Assembly (NCBI RefSeq): GCF_034931005.1
Contig: NZ_JAYGIN010000006.1
Span: forward strand, 16,431 to 80,430
Length of the DNA: 64,000 nucleotides
DNA from: Arcicella sp034931005
GTDB taxonomy: Bacteria; Bacteroidota; Bacteroidia; Cytophagales; Spirosomataceae
Direction of reading: 5' to 3'
Part shown: positions 8,801 to 17,613 of the stretch, piece by piece
Layout of the letters: every line of letters begins with the position of its first letter
Position numbering within the stretch: position 1 is the first letter of the stretch
Translations under genes and position numbers: made by a program
Notes under the pieces: model-generated
Databases searched by the model: none
What the model saw: only the letters and a program-made list of their open reading frames with translations
What the model was told of the DNA's origin: nothing

Positions 8801-10697
8801 CCGCTTGCCCAGAAGAGGCGTGTCCGAACAACGTAATCATGCCCACACCTTCATTTACTCGTTCGGTTACGTTAATAAATTCCACAGGATTATCGGTTTT
8901 TTTAGTCAATAAATCCACTTTTCCGCCCAAAAATCCCGTCTCATAAATGTGCTTAAAGTCGTTCACATAGTCTTTAAAAGTGGTGATTTCGTAAGGTGTT
9001 CTGCCTCCCGACATTTTCAACGATTTCTTCCGCCAAAGTGCGTCCATTGGGGACGATTCATGTTCTTTAACTTTCTTTAAATAATCTAAAACAGTTTGTG
9101 GATTATTTGTTGCCAAACGCCCAATTCCAAGACTCATAAAATTAGGTTCAGTACCATTTAATCCCATCACAAAAGGTACGTCAGCACTTGGAAAACCCAC
9201 ATTTGGAATTAAGTCATTTTGATATTCTGTTAAATTTTTTCTGGCTTTTTGTGGATAACTTGACGTGCCAATTAGAAAGACAAATTGTGGTTTTGAATTA
9301 CGCATCTTATCATTCAAAAAACGCTTGATAGCTAATGGATTTTTGTCTCCGTAAGTAAATAAATCATACAGTAAATCAATCTCTATACTCAGCGTATCAT
9401 ATTTTCCACCCTGAACTGAAGCCCGATAAGAAGCATATTCTTTTACTGTTTTTGATAATGATTTGTGATTGATTATTAGGTAGTTGGCTTTTGAGTTATT
9501 GATGTTTTTGAAATTGACAGATTCAATTGAATTAACTTTTTGGAATTGATTGGTTGCTAAAAACTGATTGCCCAAAACTATACATTCAAGACCATTTTCT
9601 TTTTGAGTAAAACCAATTTTTTGAATATTGTTTTTATCTGAAATGTCATATAATTGCACGCCCAAAGGAGTATTTGGAATACTTATAAAGCGTTCAGGCA
9701 AAGCACTTGGATAAAGGTTGAAAACTTTTTCTGTTGTGCCTTTCATATCAAAACTTTGTGGGTAAGTCAGTTTTAGATATGATACGGAATATTGGTCATT
9801 TAATGAAGTAATTGAACGTGTTGAAAATCGGAATCTATTATTGTCAATATCTTGGAAATTTACAATTTTAGAAGTTTTGTAAGTGAAATAATTATTGAAG
9901 AAAATCGTATCAATTAATCTTTGTTTTGAACCTTCATTAAACCAAGTTTCAATAGAATGTTTGCCTGCCGAACGACCAGCAAATAGGATTTCTAATGTTG
10001 GTTTTAAGGAATCTATTTTTATAACATTTTCAAGATGGAAGTCAAAATTTACGAATGAATTGGGATTCTTGATTTCTCCTGTCCAACCTTTTCCATACAA
10101 ATAATTGCTATTTAAAATTCCCGAATTTAAGGACGTTCCAATTGGCTCTGGTTGTCCTTCTGAATATGATGAAGTAAATAATTGCAGATTTTCTTCGAGG
10201 TGAAAAAACTCAGGTTTTAGATTTTTTGTATTTGTTTTTTGTAAGGTTTTTACTCTTTTACCAATTTGATTATCAGTGTGATAGGTCAAAAAGTATGAAG
10301 CTGTATCAGTGAATAAACTATAATATTGATGTGGTTGGGATTTTGCAGGAGTATAAAGTAAGGAATCTAAAGAACCATCATTTCCTTCTGCATAAAACTC
10401 AATGAAATCATCATTATTGAATTGTTTATCTTCTTCACCTTTGATGAAAATGGCTTGTTCCTTTCCATTTCTGAAAATTTGTATTTTTTGAGGATTTATA
10501 GTAGTCGGAAATCCAGAAGAATTTAGTTCATCATAACTAATTTGGTAGATTCCTTTTTGCGTTATTTTAATTTTAAAATATTGCTGATTATAATTAATCC
10601 ACTCATTACCAGTGCTTTGTGCATTAGTAGAGAGGTGAATGATTGTTAAAAAGTAGAGTAAATTGATTGATGTTTTTGTGTAAAAATTGTGTAGCAT
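5835..10697 (-). CDS. PorU2-type C25 peptidase (T9SS sortase-like), 1620 aa
   Basis: A giant secreted protein of the gingipain/PorU clan. I start it at the ATG at 10697, not the upstream ATG at 10745, because MLHNFYTKTS... gives a normal signal peptide ending NAQ. The peptidase C25 domain spans about residues 405-765. Its catalytic His lies in LFGHASSG (His626) and Cys in LVNGCDAGD (Cys660). CARDB/Ig-like beta domains follow. The last 90 residues (NPF...IYNEQGCKVKTL...GTYIYRL...KVMILR) look like a FlgD-like or type A T9SS sorting domain. It is paired with the downstream PorP/SprF gene. PorU itself cleaves sorting domains and attaches cargo to the surface; whether this paralogue does so is unknown. 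Confidence 0.88.
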   Translation of the reverse strand: MLHNFYTKTSINLLYFLTIIHLSTNAQSTGNEWINYNQQYFKIKITQKGIYQISYDELNSSGFPTTINPQKIQIFRNGKEQAIFIKGEEDKQFNNDDFIEFYAEGNDGSLDSLLYTPAKSQPHQYYSLFTDTASYFLTYHTDNQIGKRVKTLQKTNTKNLKPEFFHLEENLQLFTSSYSEGQPEPIGTSLNSGILNSNYLYGKGWTGEIKNPNSFVNFDFHLENVIKIDSLKPTLEILFAGRSAGKHSIETWFNEGSKQRLIDTIFFNNYFTYKTSKIVNFQDIDNNRFRFSTRSITSLNDQYSVSYLKLTYPQSFDMKGTTEKVFNLYPSALPERFISIPNTPLGVQLYDISDKNNIQKIGFTQKENGLECIVLGNQFLATNQFQKVNSIESVNFKNINNSKANYLIINHKSLSKTVKEYASYRASVQGGKYDTLSIEIDLLYDLFTYGDKNPLAIKRFLNDKMRNSKPQFVFLIGTSSYPQKARKNLTEYQNDLIPNVGFPSADVPFVMGLNGTEPNFMSLGIGRLATNNPQTVLDYLKKVKEHESSPMDALWRKKSLKMSGGRTPYEITTFKDYVNDFKHIYETGFLGGKVDLLTKKTDNPVEFINVTERVNEGVGMITLFGHASSGQADMDIGYCSNELLGYKNKGKYPFILVNGCDAGDLFGSRSSFGTDWINTPDKGAILFLAHSNLGYPSVLKTYSDEIYNTLFTDSLFADKPFGTVMRESVNRYLKKYPNSIYELATAQQLTLQGDPAVALFPTQNPDYETNSSSIFLKNVDINSPLNSNADSLKVGIVISNLGRISSKKFNLKLTRIYANGIVDNFEKLNINPINFQDTVYLNIKNDKNLSIGNNRFEVSLDPDNQIIETNKSNNSAVLEYNFPSANISVLSPREFSIVNQKEVNFILQIPQNNNLSVIIELDSSKKFTSNFKKNFTELATSLLYWKTDLLEKDSVVYYVRTKFANENTWTESSFIYIKNGTEGFAQSSIPQLMKTTTDNQILLEESGWEFPSSSLKISAKIYGGNSGIPRPHLANSLIINNKQLIGNGICYPWNNLNAIAFNRALRPYSVIPSLVCGYTPYSVNYLSTDAKSTDLSDYLNATDTGNYVMLWNSGYLYYDNFSFENLQKLQEIGVDLSKIEKLSHANGSPFLVIGRKGAKKSLLALFPDFDKNPSGEILTLDNYEIKDQFNEGKITSPLIGPASEWGDISLKIQQENLQSFFYDIIGVNAQGEETILQKNINSNSLKINRIDTKIFPFLKLKLTLKTSEEFGKTPQLQSWTVTYKGVPEGIIDVNNSSKITDKQEYENFTADVWFKNISDKNFKDSITLRQVLSNRSLGKSQTKLFKIKALNTLDSVKISIPIQTAGFVGDNTLSLVFNPQIQPEQIYNNNSIDYHFSVIPDKINPILSVTFDGRQIQNNEIVSAKPLIQISLKDENLFRIRTDTVGLEMSLKSCKTCSFKRIHFSNSDISWKVNFIDNNFIIKYLPQNLKEDTLTLRVQGKDLAGNLAGNQSYQISFRIVQKNELKSWLVYPNPFEFFTKFSFTITGTEIPKNYNLAIYNEQGCKVKTLDTATQLLHIGINEFIWDGTDSTGKNLTSGTYIYRLHVNDVNQNSGKVMILR

Positions 10698-10896
10698 ACG
10701 TATAAGTTTTTTGAATTCCCAAAGTTTACATTTTATAAGAAACAAATAAAACAGTTGGAGATATTTATCTGAAAATGTTTTATCATAATCATATTTTTTC
10801 TGTAAATACTCACAATACTGGATATTTTAGTAAGTGAAATTTGAGTATATTGCTTTTGAAATTTTCTTCATTCAACAAATTACCAAATCAAAAACT

Positions 10897-12219
10897 ATGA
10901 AAAAAATACTAATATCTCTCATTGCTTTTTCTATTGCATTTTCAACATTCGGACAAACGGGATACACGCCTTCAGCAGATAATTTGAAAGCTCGTGAGGA
11001 ATTCCAAAACATGAAATACGGAATGTTTATTCACTGGGGACTGTCGAGCCTTTTGGGTGATGGCGAGTGGGTGATGCAAAACCAAAATATTCCTGTAAAG
11101 GATTATGTTAGGCTACAAAAAGTCTTTAATCCGATTGATTTTAATGCCAAAACTTGGGTTGAAATTGCCAAAAATTCGGGTATGAAATACATTACTTTGA
11201 TTACTCGCCACCATGACGGATTTAGTAATTTCGATACAAAACAGTCGGATTGGAATATTATGAAAACGCCTTTCAAACGGGATATTGTGAAGGAATTAGC
11301 CGATGAATGTCATAAACAAGGAATTAAAATTTGTTTTTATTATTCGCTATTAGATTGGTACAGAGATGATTATCCTTACGAAACAGGAAAAACAGGCAAA
11401 GGCACAGGACGTACTAAAAAAAGTGATTATGCGAGTTATTTAAAATTTATGAAAGCTCAATTGACTGAACTTTTGACCAATTATGGTGAAGTTTCAACCA
11501 TTTGGTTTGATGGACATTGGGATCAATTGGCGAATGACCATGACAAGACTTTGAGTTCAAAAATTGATTGGAAGTACGACGAAATTTACTCGTTAATTCA
11601 CAAGTTACAACCGCAATGTTTAATCGGAAATAATCACCATTTGATGCCAATTGCAGGGGAAGATTTTCAGATGTTTGAAAAAGATTTACCAGGTGGAAAT
11701 TCAACAGGTTTTGGCGGTGCTGATATTTCACCTTTGCCACTCGAAACTTGCGAAACCATTAGCGACGCTTGGGGATTCAATATCAATGACCATAAATACA
11801 AATCAACCAAACAATTGGTTGATTATTTAGTAAAAGCGGCTGGTTTTGGAGCAAACTTTTTATTAAATGTTGGACCAATGCCCAATGGTGAAATTCAACC
11901 AGAATTTGTGGAAAGATTAGCTCAAATGGGCGATTGGTTGAAGGTTTACGGAGAAACAATTTATGGCTCAAAAGGCGGTTTTGTCCGTCCGCAGGCGTGG
12001 GGAGCAGTTACCGAAAAAGGCAATAAAATGTATATTCACCTTTTGAATTATAAAGATGATAAATTCATGTTAAAAATTCCTCAAAATGTAAAATCGGCAA
12101 AGTTATTTGTGGGTAAATCACCTGTGAAATTTCAAAAATTGGATAATGAGTATTATGTTTTTGATGTTGCTTCGTTGGATAAAAATGCGATGGATAACGT
12201 CATTGAGTTGGAAAAATAA
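10897..12219 (+). CDS. Alpha-L-fucosidase, GH29
   Basis: A 440-residue secreted glycoside hydrolase removing alpha-linked L-fucose from glycans by a retaining mechanism. The chosen ATG gives a clean signal peptide (1-20, ending TFGQ); an upstream in-frame ATG at 10834 would add 21 residues without benefit. GH29 landmarks are MKYGMFIHWG (39-48), TRHHDGFS (103-110) and TIWFDGHWD with the nucleophile Asp205. The C-terminal 80 residues form the usual beta-sandwich. No other glycan genes adjoin it, so it is not part of a SusCD-type locus here; exit to periplasm or outside is inferred from the signal peptide. Confidence 0.92.
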   Translation: MKKILISLIAFSIAFSTFGQTGYTPSADNLKAREEFQNMKYGMFIHWGLSSLLGDGEWVMQNQNIPVKDYVRLQKVFNPIDFNAKTWVEIAKNSGMKYITLITRHHDGFSNFDTKQSDWNIMKTPFKRDIVKELADECHKQGIKICFYYSLLDWYRDDYPYETGKTGKGTGRTKKSDYASYLKFMKAQLTELLTNYGEVSTIWFDGHWDQLANDHDKTLSSKIDWKYDEIYSLIHKLQPQCLIGNNHHLMPIAGEDFQMFEKDLPGGNSTGFGGADISPLPLETCETISDAWGFNINDHKYKSTKQLVDYLVKAAGFGANFLLNVGPMPNGEIQPEFVERLAQMGDWLKVYGETIYGSKGGFVRPQAWGAVTEKGNKMYIHLLNYKDDKFMLKIPQNVKSAKLFVGKSPVKFQKLDNEYYVFDVASLDKNAMDNVIELEK

Positions 12220-12293
12220 TAAATACCATCATATTTAAAACGGATTTATATAAAATGGCAAGTATATAAATCCGTACTTAATTCTACTAAATC

Positions 12294-13589
12294 ATGAATG
12301 AATCATTTCTGCATTTTTTGTGGCAATTTCAAAATTTTGATAAAACAAATCTACAAACTACTGATAGAGAAGTAGTTGAAGTAAATAAGGTTGGTCGTTT
12401 AAACTTTGACTCTGGAGCAGATTTCCAAGATGCTCGTATTATCATTGATGAAGTGGTATGGGCTGGAAGTGTTGAAATTCATATAAAATCTTCTGATTGG
12501 GATATGCACAAACATCAATTTGATGCTTCATATCAAAACGTAATTCTACACGTTGTTTGGGAAGATGATAAACCCATTTTGCGAAAAGACGGCACAAAAA
12601 TTCCGACGATTACCTTGTGTGAACGAGCCGATAAAAATCTCCTCCAAAAATACCACGCCATGATGCAAAGCAAAGCTGAAATGCCTTGCCAAAATCAATT
12701 TATGGAAGTGGATGACATCAAAAAACTGTCGATGTTGGATAAGGTTTTAATGAAACGTCTGCAAGATAAATCATTGATAGTGAACCAGTTTTTACAGGAA
12801 AATAAACAAGATTGGGAAGAAACAACCTACCAAATTTTAGCCAAAAACTTCGGTTTTAAACTGAATGCTGAACCATTTTTGAGTTTGTCTAAAAACCTTC
12901 CTTTGAAAATTCTACAAAAACATCGTGATAATTTAGGACAAATTGAAGCCTTGATTTTTGGCGTTGCGGGTTTTCTACAAAATGACAATAACGAAATAGA
13001 ATGGGACGATTATCGAAAAAATCTCCGAAAAGAATTTCAGTTTTTAGCTTCAAAATATCAATTGCACGATAAAGTTTTGGGGCAACACGAGTGGAAGTAT
13101 TTACGGCTCCGTCCTGCCAATTTCCCCACGGTTCGTTTGGCTCAATTCGCCAAATTTATTCATCAAAATGCCAACCTTTTTTCCGTGTTAATTCATCTTG
13201 ACAAGGTGAAAAGTTTAGCTAAAATCTTGAAAGTAAAACAATCGGATTATTGGATAGAGCATTATGTTTTTGGTAAAAAATCAGAAGGGAAAGTACCGAC
13301 TTTAGGAAACTCTTCAGTAGAGAATGTGGTGATAAATACGGTTGTGCCTTTATTGGTTGCTTATGCCAATCAAAAAGATAATCGAGATTATTTAGAAAAA
13401 GCCATTGGTTTATTAGAAGAAATTGCTGCCGAAGAAAATAATATTACAAAGCATTGGCAATCAATGGGTTTGAAGATAAAGACAGCCTTCGATTCACAAG
13501 CGAGTATTGAGTGGTATAATCATTTTTGCCTGACAAAAAAGTGTTTGGAGTGTAATGTTGGGGTTGATATTTTGCGAAAAAATGATTAA
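12294..13589 (+). CDS. DUF2851 family protein
   Basis: A 431-residue cytosolic protein recognised as the Bacteroidota-wide DUF2851 family by the N-terminal pattern NESFLHFLWQF and the GSVEIHIKSSDW segment (about 62-73). Its end is Cys-containing, CLTKKCLECNVGVDILR. The cysteine pattern near the C-terminus (three Cys within eleven residues) could hold a metal. The family has no established biochemical role that I can name. It is 74 bp downstream of the fucosidase gene in the same direction but functionally unrelated as far as can be seen. Confidence 0.85.
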   Translation: MNESFLHFLWQFQNFDKTNLQTTDREVVEVNKVGRLNFDSGADFQDARIIIDEVVWAGSVEIHIKSSDWDMHKHQFDASYQNVILHVVWEDDKPILRKDGTKIPTITLCERADKNLLQKYHAMMQSKAEMPCQNQFMEVDDIKKLSMLDKVLMKRLQDKSLIVNQFLQENKQDWEETTYQILAKNFGFKLNAEPFLSLSKNLPLKILQKHRDNLGQIEALIFGVAGFLQNDNNEIEWDDYRKNLRKEFQFLASKYQLHDKVLGQHEWKYLRLRPANFPTVRLAQFAKFIHQNANLFSVLIHLDKVKSLAKILKVKQSDYWIEHYVFGKKSEGKVPTLGNSSVENVVINTVVPLLVAYANQKDNRDYLEKAIGLLEEIAAEENNITKHWQSMGLKIKTAFDSQASIEWYNHFCLTKKCLECNVGVDILRKND

Positions 13590-13664
13590 ATGTGATGCCT
13601 CACAAAGGTATTAATGCAATGATATTTCCATCGAAATTACACTCAAAACAGGCTCAGTTAAGCA

Positions 13665-14414
13665 CTATATGTTTACTTTTTTACTCACTTCCTCAATCCA
13701 AGTTCTTGCCATTAATTCATGTCCAGCGGGCATTGGGTGAATCCCATCCCAACACCAAAAATTAGCAGGTGTTTTTTCAGTTGCTTTGTCAAAACATTGC
13801 TGAAACGGCACAAAAATCGTTTGAAATTCATTGGCTAATTTCTTTACAATTGCCTGTCTCTTTTTAATTTCAGCATACCATAAATCACTGCTTTGATTCA
13901 CCATTCCGACTGGTAGAATGAAGGGTTCACAAAGTACCAAAACTACATCAGGGAGTTTTTTTTTAGTTTCCGTTAGCAAGTTTCGGTAAGTTTCTTCAAA
14001 TACTTCTGCCGACTCAGGGTTTTGATTTCGGATGACAGAATGCGTATCATTTACACCTACCAAAATACTTAATAAATTGGGTTTGAGGTTAAGCGTATCC
14101 GTTTGCCAACGTTTTGCTAAGTCTGAAACTTTATTGCCACTAATCCCACGATTTATAAAATTATAGCCCGCTTCGGGTTTATCAAACCACAATCTGCTGG
14201 CTATCAAATACATATATCCATGCCCCAAAATATGATTCCAGTCATTGTTACGAGTTCGATTTCCATCTGTAATCGAATCGCCTTGAAATAACATGGTAAA
14301 ATTTTTAGGGTCGATTTTGTCTTGTAATGCTAAACCATCAAGTGAAGGCTGAGCGGCAAGCATAAGTCCACCTTGACCAAGTTTTGAAATAAAAGCTCTT
14401 CTTGAATTTTTCAT
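13665..14414 (-). CDS. Tat-exported SGNH/GDSL esterase
   Basis: A 249-residue SGNH hydrolase, probably an esterase acting on acetylated sugars or lipids. I start at the ATG at 14414 because it gives a Tat-like signal, NSRRAFISKLGQGG, with the twin arginines at residues 5-6; an ATG at 14447 is less likely. The four blocks are present: GDSIT with nucleophile Ser47, the oxyanion Gly-Asn in GISGNKV (93-94), GVND (120-123) and the catalytic Asp-x-x-His in WDGIHP. Tat export suggests folding in the cytoplasm. Rhamnogalacturonan acetylesterase-like proteins are the closest type I can name; the substrate is not known. Confidence 0.85.
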   Translation of the reverse strand: MKNSRRAFISKLGQGGLMLAAQPSLDGLALQDKIDPKNFTMLFQGDSITDGNRTRNNDWNHILGHGYMYLIASRLWFDKPEAGYNFINRGISGNKVSDLAKRWQTDTLNLKPNLLSILVGVNDTHSVIRNQNPESAEVFEETYRNLLTETKKKLPDVVLVLCEPFILPVGMVNQSSDLWYAEIKKRQAIVKKLANEFQTIFVPFQQCFDKATEKTPANFWCWDGIHPMPAGHELMARTWIEEVSKKVNI

Positions 14415-14441
14415 AGTTGTTTGAGAGAATGTTTTATTATT

Positions 14442-14647
14442 GCTCACCCTGATTTATAACCCCAGTGGGACTGTTTGGCGTGGTTTGGTCTTGCGTTTTT
14501 AACGCTAATAAATGCGACACTTCGCAAGACCATTAATGCTCTCGCTCACCCTGATTTGCAATCAGGCGTGGTTTGGTCTTGCGTTTTTAACGCTAATAAA
14601 TGCGATGCAATCGCAAGACCAAAAATGCACTGATTTCAAATCAGTGC
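14442..14647. repeat. Two tandem ~100-bp units with internal hairpins
   Basis: Unit 1 (14442-14543) and unit 2 (14544-14647) both open with GCTCACCCTGATTT. They share a 40-base stretch beginning GGCGTGGTTTGGTCTTGCG (14477 and 14565). Each contains a GGTCTTGCG ... CGCAAGACC stem. Unit 2 also carries the palindromes CCTGATTTGCAATCAGG (14550-14566) and, at its end, GCACTGATTTCAAATCAGTGC (14627-14647 as one 21-bp near-palindrome). The last one contains the stop codon and last codons of the methyltransferase gene. Confidence 0.85.
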
Positions 14648-15853
14648 AAGCAATCTCTCCAAATGATGATAATCAATCCCAAAATAAGCTTTCGTAGCTT
14701 TTAATTTCTCTAAAATCTCCGCTTGCTTCTTCGGGTTTACTTTGCCTTTTATGCCTACAACCAACACATTTTTAGGCGTATGTGCGTCGGAAATAAATTG
14801 AAAAACTTTGGTTTTGTAGCCGAAATATTCCAAAATCATGGCTCTAATGCCGTCCGTCACCATTTCGGCTTGACGTTCCAAGAAAATGCCGTATTTGGTC
14901 AAAAAGTCTAATTCGTTGGAGGCTTTATTTTTCTCAATTTCCCTTCTGATTTGTTTATGACAACACGGGGCAACCACAATTAAATCAGCTTCTGCGGTGA
15001 TTCCTTTGTAAATGGCATCGTCGGTTGCGGTATCGCAGGCGTGGAGGGCAATGAGAATATAGGTATCGGTGCTGTCGTAGTTTTCAATGGTTCCTTCCAC
15101 AAAATTCAGACCGTCAAATCCTGTGTTTTGGGCAATTGAATTACATAATTCTACCATGTCAGGACGAAATTCTACGCCAATGACTGACGGTTTTAACGCC
15201 AAAACATTCGTCAGATAATCGTACAAAGCAAAAGTTAAATAACCTTTCCCCGAACCCATATCAACGACTTTTTTCAGATTTTCGGCAGGAATTTCTTTAA
15301 TTAAAGAACTCAAAATATCAACGTAATGATTGATTTGCTTGTATTTATCCTGAGCATTTTTGTAAACATTTCCCTCCGCATCCGTAATTTTTAGTTCGTG
15401 TAAATAGGCTTTTGCATTGGTTTCAATCAGGCGTTTTTTAGAACGGTCGTGGTCGAGCGAAACTTGAGCTTTTTGGGTGGGATTGATTTTTCGTAATGTA
15501 ATCTTTTGATTATTAAATTGTTCCCAAATTAAATCAAACTCATTGGTAAAAAGCGTTGCGACTTTAAAACCGTTTTCTAAAGATTGGTGAATGAGATTTA
15601 CGCCTTCTTCAATCGTGAAGTTTTTGGTAATATCACGGGTTTTGTAGCGATAAGTAAAGTTGAGTTTCTCTTCTCGTTTTATCAAAATCTGTTTGACGTA
15701 AATATTTTTTAGCCCTTCTTCAGAACCTTTATAATTGCCCAAAGACAGTTTGACAAAAGTATTTTGTGAAATACTTTCAGAAAGAGAATTAATGAATTGA
15801 TTCGTTTGCAATGGTTGGGTATGTTTTGAAGCAAGTATATTTTGCGGAGTCAC
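14636..15853 (-). CDS. SAM-dependent methyltransferase (Methyltransf_32-like)
   Basis: A 405-residue protein with an N-terminal domain of unknown role (about 1-145) and a class I methyltransferase fold after it. The SAM-binding glycine loop is VVDMGSGKGYLTFAL (196-210). Later motifs are ALHACDTATD (269-278) and VAPCCHKQIR (294-303). The Pro-Cys-Cys-His motif is typical of a family related to eukaryotic METTL25/GSTCD domains; the substrate is unknown. It starts with GTG (no better ATG nearby). Its final four codons and TGA stop lie in a 21-bp palindrome, so the very C-terminus may have been rewritten by repeat insertion. Confidence 0.82.
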   Translation of the reverse strand: MTPQNILASKHTQPLQTNQFINSLSESISQNTFVKLSLGNYKGSEEGLKNIYVKQILIKREEKLNFTYRYKTRDITKNFTIEEGVNLIHQSLENGFKVATLFTNEFDLIWEQFNNQKITLRKINPTQKAQVSLDHDRSKKRLIETNAKAYLHELKITDAEGNVYKNAQDKYKQINHYVDILSSLIKEIPAENLKKVVDMGSGKGYLTFALYDYLTNVLALKPSVIGVEFRPDMVELCNSIAQNTGFDGLNFVEGTIENYDSTDTYILIALHACDTATDDAIYKGITAEADLIVVAPCCHKQIRREIEKNKASNELDFLTKYGIFLERQAEMVTDGIRAMILEYFGYKTKVFQFISDAHTPKNVLVVGIKGKVNPKKQAEILEKLKATKAYFGIDYHHLERLLALI

Positions 15854-15862
15854 AGTAAAAAA

Positions 15863-16429
15863 TTATTCTGATTCTGAAATTTCAAAAACCTTCGGTAGTC
15901 CCATTTGTACGGCATAAAAGGAAGTGCCGTTGCTATAAATGTTTTCTAACAATAAATTAACGTCACTATAAAAATCAAACTGAATGTCGGGATGAAGTTT
16001 TACCAATTTCTTCAAAAGAAAATCAGTTCTTTTAACAACATAATTTGTTAGTGTATCGGTTTTTGAATTGTATTTTGAAATCCATTTCAATTGTTTTTCA
16101 AAACAGTCTTTCAACAATTTCATGGTCAATTCTACTTCACCGTATTTATCTTTGGTAACTTTTACGTGTCGAGTAATTTCGCTATTGAGATAACGCATAT
16201 CCATCATTAAATAGCCCGATGACATGGCATCCAACCGATAAAGTTTGTCAATCGCAGTTTTGACTTCATCACGACGGAACTCAACGGTTATTCCTTCTTC
16301 CACCAAAGTGAATTGTAACTGCTGAACAAGAATAACATCTTTGGCAACAAGCCTCAATAATAATTTATCTTTATCTTTTTGTGGCATTGATAAAATTGCC
16401 ATCTGTAAGTCTTTTTCTAATTTTGCCAT
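15863..16429 (-). CDS. Conserved hypothetical protein, 188 aa
   Basis: I do not recognise this family. It is a largely helical, charged, soluble protein without signal peptide. It opens MAKLEKDLQMAILSMPQKDK, a start chosen because the longer frame runs back through a palindrome into non-coding sequence. It has an arginine/lysine-rich middle and ends in an acidic ISESE tail. The segment KDKLLLRLVAKD followed by a VEEGITVEF strand looks like a compact conserved core. It ends 9 bp before the methyltransferase start on the same strand, so the two are very likely co-transcribed. Confidence 0.7.
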   Translation of the reverse strand: MAKLEKDLQMAILSMPQKDKDKLLLRLVAKDVILVQQLQFTLVEEGITVEFRRDEVKTAIDKLYRLDAMSSGYLMMDMRYLNSEITRHVKVTKDKYGEVELTMKLLKDCFEKQLKWISKYNSKTDTLTNYVVKRTDFLLKKLVKLHPDIQFDFYSDVNLLLENIYSNGTSFYAVQMGLPKVFEISESE

Positions 16430-16434
16430 CAAAT

Positions 16435-16456
16435 GTAACACGGACAGCCCTGTCCG
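16435..16456 (+). repeat. GTAA-footed REP hairpin (core GGACAG)
   Basis: The sequence reads GTAACA followed by a perfect stem CGGACAG-CC-CTGTCCG (16441-16456). It begins 5 bp upstream of the ATG of the minus-strand hypothetical gene, so it lies in that gene's leader. The GTAACAC foot is identical to that of the REP hairpins at 48372, 55511 and 60573, while the stem differs. Confidence 0.7.
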
Positions 16457-16575
16457 CCGTTTTAAAAACACAAATTGTAACAAAGTTAAGGAATTAGGGG
16501 TTAATTCAGCAGTGTTTAGTTAACAGCTTCAATATAAAGGCTTCAAAGGGTTAAGTTTTTATTGATTAAGAATTT

Positions 16576-17262
16576 ATGGAAAATAAAGGAATATTTTATG
16601 CTATCGGTATTATTTCGCTTTGGATAGTTACGTTGATATATTTATTAAACTATCAAATAGATTTTTACAATCCATTGGTGTATGTGTTTGTGCTTTTGCA
16701 AACGCATTTATACACAGGAATTTTTATCACCGCTCACGATGCCATTCATGGCGTTGTTGCTCCCAATAATAAGAAATTGAATTATTGGATTGGTTTTGTT
16801 TGTGCAACGATTTTTGCCTATAACAATTACGAAAAACTTTCTCGCAAACATCACTTACATCATGCCCATGTGGTGTCGGACGATGACCCTGATTATTATC
16901 ATGGAAATTTCTTTAGATGGTATCTGAAATTTGCTTTAGAATACGTAACCTTTTGGCAAATTCTCTTTATGGCTATTACGTATAATATTTTAAAGTTAGT
17001 TTTTCCGATGGAAAATTTGATAGTTTTTTGGGAAGTCCCTGCTATTCTTAGTACGTTACAATTATTCTATTTTGGAACGTATTTGCCTCATCGTGGAGAA
17101 CACGATACTTCGGATAAATTCAAAGCTCGAAGTCAAGACCTCAATCATTTTGTGGCTTTCATTTCTTGCTATTTTTTTGGGTATCATCACGAACATCACG
17201 CCTATCCATATTTGCCTTGGTGGCAATTGCCCAAAGCGAAAGAGCAACAAAACGTTCAATAA
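16576..17262 (+). CDS. crtW: Beta-carotene ketolase, CrtW type
   Basis: A 228-residue membrane di-iron oxygenase of the fatty-acid desaturase superfamily. The histidine boxes are HDAIH (54-58), HHLHH (92-96) and HHEHH (204-208). The CrtW-specific context is GTYLPHRGEH (167-176) and YHHEHHAYPYLPWWQLP. Hydrophobic segments occur around 8-24, 33-52, 68-83 and 117-165. It would add a keto group at C4 of a beta-ionone ring, as in synthesis of pink or orange keto-carotenoids such as flexixanthin. No other carotenoid gene adjoins it. A hydroxylase or desaturase of another lipid is possible, but the PHR and PWW motifs favour CrtW. Confidence 0.82.
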   Translation: MENKGIFYAIGIISLWIVTLIYLLNYQIDFYNPLVYVFVLLQTHLYTGIFITAHDAIHGVVAPNNKKLNYWIGFVCATIFAYNNYEKLSRKHHLHHAHVVSDDDPDYYHGNFFRWYLKFALEYVTFWQILFMAITYNILKLVFPMENLIVFWEVPAILSTLQLFYFGTYLPHRGEHDTSDKFKARSQDLNHFVAFISCYFFGYHHEHHAYPYLPWWQLPKAKEQQNVQ

Positions 17263-17613
17263 TTATAAAAAGTTGTAACTGCTTATTATTTAATAATTTA
17301 AAATATGCTCTAATAATTAATTTTCTTTTTTTATAACTATTCCAAAACAATTTATTTTTAATGACAAATGCGTTTTTTTGCGAAAAAACATATCATTCAT
17401 TGAAAATATCCATTTATAGATATTTTTCTACTTTCGTCATAAATAATGTCTAATGGTATTATTTTTAGACAATAAAGAATCTCTTTTTCTTAAAAAAGAA
17501 CCTCTTGTTTAGGGTACTTGTAATACCTCTTCCAACCGTCATTCGGCATAATTTTTGCTCCAAATACACCGTCAGTTTCCAACAATTAAACCGCCATTAA
17601 TTGGTAAAAACAA
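17263..17613. other. 351-bp AT-rich intergenic region
   Basis: There is no gene. The sequence is very A/T-rich, with a short stem GTCTAA/TTAGAC at 17448-17470. Between 17540 and 17560 a TAATTTTTG run is one base longer than the Bacteroidota -7 box TAnnTTTG. It presumably holds the promoter and leader of the large surface-protein gene, but I cannot place it confidently. Confidence 0.5.
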
